Of a stretch of DNA of 42,835 nucleotides, positions 36,978 to 42,835 are shown piece by piece; position 1 is the stretch's first letter; each line of letters begins with the position of its first letter. The DNA is taken from positions 15,309 through 58,143 of the forward strand of contig JAQSDX010000018.1 of assembly GCA_029946125.1 (NCBI GenBank), given 5' to 3'. The DNA is from Candidatus Methylobacter titanis. Its GTDB lineage: Bacteria; Pseudomonadota; Gammaproteobacteria; Methylococcales; Methylomonadaceae. The notes under the pieces were generated by a model. It had not been told where the DNA came from. It saw nothing but the letters and a program-made list of their open reading frames with translations, and did no database searches. The position numbers and the translations under genes are program-made.

Positions 36978-37923
36978 GCACCAGAAACGCTCTGATCGCC
37001 GCTATCCCCTGGCCTCCGCTTTGCCTCGCTGTGCTCAGGCTGGATTCGGTCATGCCGCCCAAAGCGTAAACAGGCAGATTGACCTTGGCGACCAGATCGG
37101 CAAATTGCTCCCAGCCCAGCGAAGGAGCGCTCGGATGGGTTTGGGTTGCCAGTACCGGGGCCAGAACGACAAAATCCACGCCTATTTTTTGCGCCTGTTG
37201 CAGTTGCTCAAGATTGTGGCATGACGCGGCTAGCCATTTGCTGTTTCCGGGGCGCGTGGTCAAAGCCTGTCCTGAGCCTAGCCGAAGGGCCATTAAGTCG
37301 CGGCTGGTCAGATGGATGCCGTCTACTTCAACTGAACATTCAACGGCGGAATTCATTAACAGCACCGCCTGTTGCCGCTTGCATAACGGGTAGGCCTGTT
37401 CGATAAACTTTGCGACGGCGGCGGGCGGCAGGGTTTTCAATCTGGCCTGGATCAGCTTGACGCCCCGGTTCAATATTTTTTGCAGGTTGGGCAGCAACAT
37501 GGCCTCATCCGCGTCATCCAGAATCGCGTAATGATGCGGCAACCGGGCGGCGGTGATGATCGGCTGGTTGGCGGCGGGGAATGCATAATGTTCCAATTCA
37601 GCCAAGCTCACCCATTTAAACGGCTGGCCTTCCAAGCTTTTGACCTCACCTGAAAACTGCTTGACCAAGAAAACGTTGAGCTGTACCAACCGGTCGGGGT
37701 ACTGGTGGTTGATGGTAATCAGCGGGGTTGCCGCTGTCGCGGTAATGTTGAGCTCTTCCTTGAGTTCACGAACCAAAGCAAATTTCGCTGTTTCCGAGGC
37801 TTCGATCTTGCCGCCGGGGAATTCCCATAAGCCGCCTTGGTGCAAATCGGCATGACGCAAGGAAATCAGGATTTTGCCTTCCGGGTTTTTGACTACGCCT
37901 ACGGCGACTTGGAGGGGATTCAT
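36973..37923 (-). CDS. mutT: Nudix hydrolase fused to a ThiE-like domain (MutT homologue)
   Basis: 316 residues. N-terminal MutT domain (about 1-128) with an intact Nudix box, G38-x5-E44-x7-R52-E-L-x-E-E57, sanitising oxidised nucleotides such as 8-oxo-dGTP. The C-terminal half (about 135-316) resembles thiamine-phosphate synthase/TenI (LIQARLK, DGIHLTS, ASCHN, GVDFVVLAPVLATQTHPSAPSLGW, YALGGM). This two-domain form next to argJ is usual in gammaproteobacteria. Residues around 213-224 (RLGSGQALTT) look like an in-frame repeat insertion, and the stop comes from a repeat end. Confidence 0.9.
   Translation of the reverse strand: MNPLQVAVGVVKNPEGKILISLRHADLHQGGLWEFPGGKIEASETAKFALVRELKEELNITATAATPLITINHQYPDRLVQLNVFLVKQFSGEVKSLEGQPFKWVSLAELEHYAFPAANQPIITAARLPHHYAILDDADEAMLLPNLQKILNRGVKLIQARLKTLPPAAVAKFIEQAYPLCKRQQAVLLMNSAVECSVEVDGIHLTSRDLMALRLGSGQALTTRPGNSKWLAASCHNLEQLQQAQKIGVDFVVLAPVLATQTHPSAPSLGWEQFADLVAKVNLPVYALGGMTESSLSTARQSGGQGIAAIRAFLVL
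37265..37290. repeat. Dispersed-repeat fragment in the ThiE-like domain
   Basis: GCCTGTCCTGAGCCTAGCCG followed by AAGGGC. It closely resembles a repeat common in many bacterial genomes (CCTGTCCTGAGC...CGAAGGG, recalled). It is read in frame as part of LRLGSGQA. Confidence 0.5.
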
Positions 37924-37953
37924 TTTTTAGTGGACGCTGGAATGTCTAAAACT

Positions 37954-37979
37954 GCATTCCCACGCCGGAGCGGGAACGA
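37954..37979. repeat. REP-like palindrome upstream of mutT
   Basis: GCATTCCCACGCCGGAGCGG plus GAACGA: an imperfect palindrome of the GTTCCC/GGGAAC type seen also at the ends of the element at 4050-4147. It lies between argJ and the mutT-like gene. Confidence 0.5.
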
Positions 37980-38012
37980 TAAAACCTTTCGCCTTATGCC
38001 TTTCACCTGCTT

Positions 38013-39227
38013 TTAAGTCCTATATTCCGCATTGATCTTCACGTACTCATATGATAAATCGCAGGTTAACACTTCCTGCACTGCGTCGCCGCGACCCAAT
38101 TTGACGGTCACGGTAATTTCTTCCTGATTCATCACTCGCTGCCCTGCTTCCTCGGTGTAGTCGTCGGCTCTGCCGCCGTTTCTGACGATGCAGACATCAT
38201 CCAGATACAATTGCACGTTTTCCAGCACCATGTCTTCGACTCCGGCGCGGCCCACCGCCGCCAGTATCCGTCCCCAGTTTGGGTCGCTGGCGAAAAAGGC
38301 GGTTTTCACCAGCGGCGAATGGGCGATGGTTTTGCCGACGCGCACCGCTTCTTCATCGGTCAAGGCCTGCTCGACCACGATGCGCATCAGCTTGGTTGCG
38401 CCCTCCCCGTCCCTGACGATGGCTTCGGCCAGTTGTTTGCAGACGGTCATCACGGCATCGGCAAAAATCTTATAATTTTCGCTGTCCTGCTTAATCTCAG
38501 AAGCCAGAGAGCAACCGCTGGCCATCAACACGCAGGCGTCATTGGTCGAGGTGTCGCCATCGACGGTGATGCGATTGAACGATTGTTCAACGGCCAGCGC
38601 CAGGCAGTTCTGCAACAGGGCTTGGTCGATTTTCGCATCGGTAGCCATAAAGCCCAGCATGGTCGCCATATTGGGCTGAATCATGCCCGCGCCTTTGGAA
38701 ATGCCGTTGATGGTAATGGTTTGACCATCGATCTTGATGACCTTGGACACGCCTTTCGGGAACGTATCGGTGGTCATGATCGCCTGAGCGGCCTTGTCCC
38801 AGTTATCAGTATTCAGGTTACTGACAGCCTCCCGCAAGGCGGCTTTGATTTTGCCTACCGGCAGAGGCTGGCCGATGACGCCGGTCGAAAAAGGCAGCAC
38901 CTGGGCTGCTGCACCGTCAACCACTGCCGCAAGATCGGCGCAGGTCGCCAACGCATCCTGCATGCCCTGCTTTCCGGTTCCGGCATTGGCATTGCCGGAA
39001 TTAATCAGTAACCAGCGCGGCGCATGGGCCAGATTCGCTTTCGCCACATGCACGGGTGCAGCGCAAAAGGCGTTCTGGGTAAAAACCGCCGCACAGCTTG
39101 AATGCTCGGCCATTTGTACGACCAGAACATCATCTCTGACGGTTTGTTTGATGCCTGCATTCGCTGTACCCAGCGTTATTCCCGGTACTGGATGCATGAT
39201 TGGAAAACCGCACTGTCCTACTGCCAT
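38013..39227 (-). CDS. argJ: ArgJ, bifunctional ornithine acetyltransferase
   Basis: Transfers the acetyl group from N-acetylornithine to glutamate (arginine cycle); many members also acetylate glutamate with acetyl-CoA. 404 residues. The self-cleavage site is in KGAGMIQPNMATMLGF (Ala188/Thr189), which yields alpha and beta chains; SNPNWGR-like DPNWGRILAAVGRAG and the C-terminal SYEYVKINAEYRT also match. The start is 3 bp after the nucleotidyltransferase gene stop, and its GAGG ribosome-binding site lies inside that gene's last codons. Confidence 0.96.
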   Translation of the reverse strand: MAVGQCGFPIMHPVPGITLGTANAGIKQTVRDDVLVVQMAEHSSCAAVFTQNAFCAAPVHVAKANLAHAPRWLLINSGNANAGTGKQGMQDALATCADLAAVVDGAAAQVLPFSTGVIGQPLPVGKIKAALREAVSNLNTDNWDKAAQAIMTTDTFPKGVSKVIKIDGQTITINGISKGAGMIQPNMATMLGFMATDAKIDQALLQNCLALAVEQSFNRITVDGDTSTNDACVLMASGCSLASEIKQDSENYKIFADAVMTVCKQLAEAIVRDGEGATKLMRIVVEQALTDEEAVRVGKTIAHSPLVKTAFFASDPNWGRILAAVGRAGVEDMVLENVQLYLDDVCIVRNGGRADDYTEEAGQRVMNQEEITVTVKLGRGDAVQEVLTCDLSYEYVKINAEYRT

Positions 39228-39230
39228 AAG

Positions 39231-39998
39231 TTAAGCCTCGTTAAGCTGGGTGGTTATATAACACTTGGCTTTTATCGCTAAATAAATGCCTTCAATAACT
39301 TCTTTCTTTGCATAAATTAAGTTAATACTATTGGCCATTTCAATGGCATCATCCTCATATTCATAAGACAACTGATTTCTTATATTTCTCAAATCCTGCC
39401 ATTCATTGACAATATCCATATCGATATATTTTTCCATTTTTTTAATAATATCCAAAAATGATAACTTATCGGTATTTCCTTCAAACCTGCCCACTAATAC
39501 CCTAAAAAGCTTTTCACCCATACTGTCTTGAAGCTTTGAAAATCTAAACAAATATTGATCTATCGCTTGCACATCATCTTTGGATAAATTTTCATATTTG
39601 GTCGCCGTAAGCGGCATAAATGCTGACATATCGCTATAGGCCTCGTTTATCCTTTGGAGATGCTTGGCGCATTCCTGGAAAATCTTCTCGATTTTTAAGT
39701 TCTCTAAATTCAATTCTATTCCTTTTTCAATCGCTTCTTTTTCTATGGGCCTCGTTTTGTCTTTGGCGATAACAACATCTATTTTTTGCACGCCTAAAGC
39801 CCTATCCAATGCGCTTAACAACTTGATTTTTTTCTCATACAAGTTGTCTTTATTCTCAGGTACAAGATATAAATCTATATCCCCGCCTTTTTTGTCATCA
39901 TCTACTCTACTGCCAAAAAGATATACCTTGACGGTATCGCCAAATATATTTTTGGCGTTGTTTTGTATGGCGGTTATCTCAAATAGGGTTAAGCGCAT
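39231..39998 (-). CDS. Fused MNT nucleotidyltransferase-HEPN protein
   Basis: 255 residues, AT-rich compared with its neighbours. Residues 1-98 are a minimal nucleotidyltransferase: G29-S30-x9-D40-I-D42 (two metal-binding Asp), third Asp about residue 74 (KIDVVIA). Residues about 105-250 are a four-helix HEPN-like domain with LRNIRNQLSYEYEDD. In HepT-type toxins this motif is R-x4-H-x-Y. Here it is R207-x4-Y212-E-Y214: the catalytic His is Tyr, while the Tyr that MntA-type antitoxins AMPylate in HepT is kept. Normally these are two genes (HI0073/HI0074, MntA/HepT). Probably horizontally acquired. It could be an inactive or self-modifying derivative; function not established. Confidence 0.82.
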   Translation of the reverse strand: MRLTLFEITAIQNNAKNIFGDTVKVYLFGSRVDDDKKGGDIDLYLVPENKDNLYEKKIKLLSALDRALGVQKIDVVIAKDKTRPIEKEAIEKGIELNLENLKIEKIFQECAKHLQRINEAYSDMSAFMPLTATKYENLSKDDVQAIDQYLFRFSKLQDSMGEKLFRVLVGRFEGNTDKLSFLDIIKKMEKYIDMDIVNEWQDLRNIRNQLSYEYEDDAIEMANSINLIYAKKEVIEGIYLAIKAKCYITTQLNEA

Positions 39999-40048
39999 TA
40001 TTTTTTATACCTCATCTGCAAAACCGGCTTTTAATAAGGGAACACGTG

Positions 40049-41194
40049 TCAGACCTTAAAAAACACAAACACATTATCGATTTTTTTAACTTCTACGCGC
40101 ATCAGTCTGCATTGTGTTTTGATGGCCTCTAATTGTTGCGCATGCTCACTGATCGTAAAAGGCAAAATCACTTCCACTTCAATCTGGCCGTCCAGATAAT
40201 GAATCCTGAAATCATCTATAACCCAATTAAAAGCCACCAGATAATGATCCAACAGTCGCTGCACTTCCACACGAGACAGCGGCCTGGATTGCTCTTGCAA
40301 ACTTTCGTCATCTTCGGGATCGACATGCACCAGCACATCCATCACGTCGTCAAAACGCCTGATCAAATCATCCCTGACTATATCGCCAATCATGTGCCCT
40401 TCGGAAACGGTAATCCGAGGATCGACGACGATATGCGCATCAATCAGCGCATCCTCGCCCATTTGCCGAGTGCGCAACAAATGAATGCCTTCGACACCGT
40501 CAATGGCGTGAATGGCGGTACTGATCTCGGCGACCAGCGCGGGCGGCAAGGAAGTATCGACCAGTTCCTTGATGCTCTGAAACACCAGATTCAAACCGAT
40601 CTTAGCCACCATCAATGCGACCACGATGGCGGCAACCGCATCGGCCAATGGATAGCCCAGCATCACCGCGCCTATGCCGAATAAAACCACCAGAGACGAG
40701 ATCGCATCACTGCGCTGATGCCAGGCGTTCGCTAGCAGTAATTTGGAGCGGGTCTTTTTGGCGATGCGTTTGGTGTAATGATACAGCCACTCGTTAACTA
40801 GAATTGAAACCGCCGCAATAGCCAATGACAACACATTGGGTACCGGTAGATGCTCGGGACTCGCCATGCGTTCCAAGACTGACCAAGTGATAGCGCCGCC
40901 GACGACAATTAAACCGACGCCCAGAATGACCGTTGCGATGGTTTCAAAGCGACGATGACCATAAGGATGGTCATGGTCCGCCTCGCGACTGCCCAATCTA
41001 ACGGCAATAATCACCAGAAGATCGCTGAGTAAATCCGATAGCGAATGGACACCATCGGCAATTAAAGCCGCAGATTGCCCAAGGATACCGAAACCGATTT
41101 TAATCAGCGTCTGGAAAACGTTAATCGCCGCACCAACATAACTGGCCCTAGCTTTGAGCTTATCCATTTTTGCGGCATCTGAAACGTTAGTCAC
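40049..41194 (-). CDS. Cation diffusion facilitator transporter
   Basis: 381-residue CDF/FieF-MamM-type metal-proton antiporter: six membrane helices in the first ~210 residues. Metal-site residues are visible in helix 2 (ADGVHSLSDLLSD) and helix 5 (NAWHQRSDAISS), and a linker contains DHDHPYGHRRFE. A cytoplasmic ferredoxin-like domain (about 215-300) follows, plus a further C-terminal ~80 residues beyond the usual CDF end. The start is GTG, overlapping the tusA stop (TAGTG). The metal (Zn, Fe, Mn) cannot be assigned. Confidence 0.9.
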   Translation of the reverse strand: MTNVSDAAKMDKLKARASYVGAAINVFQTLIKIGFGILGQSAALIADGVHSLSDLLSDLLVIIAVRLGSREADHDHPYGHRRFETIATVILGVGLIVVGGAITWSVLERMASPEHLPVPNVLSLAIAAVSILVNEWLYHYTKRIAKKTRSKLLLANAWHQRSDAISSLVVLFGIGAVMLGYPLADAVAAIVVALMVAKIGLNLVFQSIKELVDTSLPPALVAEISTAIHAIDGVEGIHLLRTRQMGEDALIDAHIVVDPRITVSEGHMIGDIVRDDLIRRFDDVMDVLVHVDPEDDESLQEQSRPLSRVEVQRLLDHYLVAFNWVIDDFRIHYLDGQIEVEVILPFTISEHAQQLEAIKTQCRLMRVEVKKIDNVFVFFKV

Positions 41195-41421
41195 TACGCG
41201 CCCACTTCCAGAATAATAATGTACTCATAATCATCGGAACGGGTTTCCAGTACCTTATGTCCATTAATTCGGCACCAGGTCGGGATGTCCTGCATCACGC
41301 CCGGATCAGTACAGATGACCTCCAGCTGATCGCCCGTTTTAAGCTGTTTGACTTTATCCTGAGTACGAATGACGGGTAAAGGACACAGCAAGCGACGGGC
41401 ATTGAGAACTTCCCTGCTCAT
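41194..41421 (-). CDS. tusA: TusA-family sulfur carrier protein
   Basis: 75-residue protein with the persulfide-carrying Cys in LLCPLPVIRT (CPxP, Cys13). TusA-family proteins relay sulfur from cysteine desulfurase or Dsr/rhodanese systems to tRNA thiolation and other acceptors. The start at MSREVLNARR overlaps the stop of the upstream PP-loop gene (ATGA); an in-frame ATG three codons upstream is inside that gene. The coupling implies it serves the PP-loop enzyme. Confidence 0.9.
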   Translation of the reverse strand: MSREVLNARRLLCPLPVIRTQDKVKQLKTGDQLEVICTDPGVMQDIPTWCRINGHKVLETRSDDYEYIIILEVGA

Positions 41422-42464
41422 ATAAACCATTCCTGTGGAATTTCTTCTGCTGCAAACGGCTTGACCTGAATAATCCGCTCAGAACCGTCTTTATCGGTAA
41501 TGCTGACATCGACTTGCTCGGCATTGCGTCCCTGACCGTAGCGGGCAGTAATTCTTGCCGACAGGAATAAGTCTTCGGCAGACGGCGAACCGTCCACCAG
41601 CGCCAATGCGCCGGGATAATCGACACACTTCAGGGTGATAAAATCTTTTTTGTAGCCCTGCATAAATCGACCCTCGCCTTCTTCCCTGGCGACGATAACT
41701 TTAAAATTTGACTCAGGCCGGATGTGTCTGCCGACTTTTAACAGCATTACATCATCCAGATCGTATTGTTTATCGCCGTCGCGTGCTTTCCATAAATCGA
41801 CCAGTTTAGCCGAATAGCTGGCATCGGTCAGAAAACAGCAACCACCCGCAGGTTGGGCATATTCATCAAAGCCGAATTGCTCGGCCATCGCCATCTGCGG
41901 TTTGCGCGAGCGTCCGGTAATATCATGCAGCTTTTCTCTGTCGACCCAACCTTCACGTTCCGGCAAGGTTGCGGGCAGATTTTGTGCACACAAAGGCCGG
42001 AGTAATAAATCATCGGCTCCTGATTGTGCGGATATGATCGGCATGGTCGCTTTGCGTTGCGACATCGGTCTTTGGCCGATCACTTCGCCGGTGATAATGA
42101 AATCGAAATCATTTTCCAGCATCCATTTTTTGGCCTTATTCACCATGAAAATCTTGCAGTCCAGACAAGGATTCATGTGCGCACCGTAGCCGTGTTTCGG
42201 ATTGATCAGCACGTCTTTATATTCTTCGATCACGTCGACGATATGCAGTTTAATGCCCAACTGTTCAGCAACCCATAAGGAATTATTGCGTTTAGGCTTG
42301 GCCTTGTCGTTGGCCCTGATGGCATGGGTGTGGCCTTCCACGCAAAAACCGGTAAAGAAGTTGATGCCTTCGACATGAATACCCTGATCCATCATGGTTC
42401 TCGCCGCCAGCATGGAATCCAGTCCGCCTGAAATTAACGCCACTGCTTTTCTTTGTTTACTCAT
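41418..42464 (-). CDS. PP-loop ATPase, MnmA/ThiI-like sulfur transferase
   Basis: 348-residue PP-loop (adenylating) enzyme: ATP-binding SGGLDSMLAAR (about 12-22), a conserved C100-x2-C103 pair (NPCLDCKIF), ITGEVIGQRPMSQRK, then PEREGWVDREKLHDITGRSR and a Cys-Cys pair at 209-210 (GGCCFLTD). Such proteins are often labelled tRNA 2-thiouridylate methyltransferase-like. The Cys arrangement would suit an iron-sulfur cluster as in TtcA/TtuA-type enzymes (inference). The target RNA or metabolite is unknown. First gene of a three-gene operon with tusA and the CDF transporter. Confidence 0.82.
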   Translation of the reverse strand: MSKQRKAVALISGGLDSMLAARTMMDQGIHVEGINFFTGFCVEGHTHAIRANDKAKPKRNNSLWVAEQLGIKLHIVDVIEEYKDVLINPKHGYGAHMNPCLDCKIFMVNKAKKWMLENDFDFIITGEVIGQRPMSQRKATMPIISAQSGADDLLLRPLCAQNLPATLPEREGWVDREKLHDITGRSRKPQMAMAEQFGFDEYAQPAGGCCFLTDASYSAKLVDLWKARDGDKQYDLDDVMLLKVGRHIRPESNFKVIVAREEGEGRFMQGYKKDFITLKCVDYPGALALVDGSPSAEDLFLSARITARYGQGRNAEQVDVSITDKDGSERIIQVKPFAAEEIPQEWFI

Positions 42465-42495
42465 ATCACTTTAAAAAAAATTGGAATTGTTATCT

Positions 42496-42501
42496 ATTAT
42501 A
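42496..42501 (-). promoter_or_regulatory. -10 box of the PP-loop/tusA/CDF operon
   Basis: A perfect TATAAT on the minus strand, 31 bp upstream of the start codon, predicting a leader of about 25 nt. The -35 region is weak (GTCACT at 16-bp spacing). Confidence 0.5.
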
Positions 42502-42608
42502 CCGGCTTATCTTCCAAAGTGACTTTCAATTACATGTACCGGCGTCGTAGGTACGCTATGTATATCATGGCGACCTTTCCTCAAGCGGATACGGCATACC
42601 ACCCCGGC

Positions 42609-42764
42609 CTACAACCGATCCAGCGGACTGATCACACCTTTGCCGCCTTTGTTTAACACATGCGTGTAAATCATTGTCGTGGCGACATCGCTATGTCCCA
42701 GCAATTCCTGGACAGTGCGGATGTCGTAACCCGCCTGCAAGATATGCGTCGCAAAACTGTGGCG
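42609..42764 (-). pseudogene. 3' remnant of an integron-type integrase (IntI-like)
   Basis: The last ~51 codons of a tyrosine recombinase are readable: [19 protein letters not shown], then [16 protein letters not shown], then [16 protein letters not shown] and a stop. This contains the second catalytic Arg box (RHSFATH), the LLGHSD box and the nucleophile Tyr (MIYTH). The VLNKGG...SPLDRL ending is that of integron integrases, not XerC/D. Upstream of the Arg codon the frame meets TAG at once, exactly where a 30-bp palindrome begins. The 5' part is absent or displaced beyond the window, so this is a broken gene. Confidence 0.85.
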
Positions 42765-42818
42765 CTAATGCCGAGCTCGGCATTAGCGCCATAATCCGGA
42801 GTACCGAATAATGCCGAG
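42761..42818. repeat. Perfect 30-bp palindrome and linked half-repeat
   Basis: 42761-42790 is a perfect palindrome, GGCGCTAATGCCGAG joined directly to its reverse complement. TAATGCCGAG recurs at 42809-42818, so CTCGGCATTA (42776-42785) can also form a 10-bp stem with it over a 23-nt loop. It starts exactly at the break of the integrase frame and may be the end of an inserted element continuing past the window. Confidence 0.85.
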
Positions 42819-42835
42819 TAGCTGTCAATAATACG

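Noticed and set aside
38211-39011. 266-codon open frame on the plus strand opposite argJ
   Set aside because: Antisense shadow of a GC-rich conserved gene; composition is unlike a protein and there are no family motifs.
42453-42656. 67-codon plus-strand frame at the right end
   Set aside because: It overlaps the PP-loop gene start and the integrase remnant antisense, with no ribosome-binding site or recognisable motif.

Overview
This window is a stretch of chromosome from a flagellated gammaproteobacterium. The gene order yebC-ruvC-ruvA-ruvB-ybgC-tolQ-tolR-tolA, the polar-flagellum order fliL-M-N-O-P-Q-R-flhB-flhA-flhF-flhG-fliA, and the presence of FimV all fit that class. The moderate GC content and the gene mix suggest a Methylococcales-type methanotroph, but that is an inference: no methane-oxidation gene is present. 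The window holds no rRNA or tRNA gene and no CRISPR array that I could see.

Layout. 1-7169 (minus) carries the cell-envelope Tol genes (tolA cut by the window edge), Holliday-junction processing (ruvABC), yebC, and serine biosynthesis (serB, serA). 7269-14731 is a mixed region: an L,D-transpeptidase, an amino-acid permease, a lipoprotein, an NhaD-type Na+/H+ antiporter, a YgjP-like metalloprotein, a group II truncated haemoglobin and a YccA/BI-1 membrane protein. 14806-26135 (minus) is one tightly packed flagellar operon. It holds the export gate, the C-ring switch, flagellar number and placement control, and sigma-28. It ends in an unannotated 52-residue protein and a DUF2802 protein. A possible sigma-54 promoter precedes fliL. 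26482-31339 (minus) holds fimV, asd and adk. 31549-34330 holds a CBS-pair protein and small conserved proteins (DUF1415, LprI-like, TPR, DUF2288). 34359-39227 (minus) holds an RhlE-type helicase, moaA, a Nudix-ThiE fusion and argJ.

The accessory or unusual material is at the right end. 39231-39998 is an AT-rich single gene fusing an MNT nucleotidyltransferase to a HEPN-like domain whose catalytic His is replaced by Tyr. It abuts argJ. 40049-42464 is a translationally coupled trio: a PP-loop sulfur-transferase-like enzyme, TusA and a cation-diffusion-facilitator transporter. At 42609-42764 lies the last ~51 codons of an integron-type (IntI-like) tyrosine recombinase, broken exactly at a perfect 30-bp palindrome.

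Small repeats and palindromes are scattered between genes (4050, 31391, 36870, 37954, 42761). Two of them touch coding sequence: one supplies the stop codon of the Nudix-ThiE gene, and another is inserted in frame inside it. flhF carries three tandem 51-bp repeats in its linker. Several start codons were moved inward from the longest reading frame on the basis of ribosome-binding sites, gene overlaps and family N-termini. For the YgjP-like gene the opposite holds: homology extends upstream of the first conventional start.
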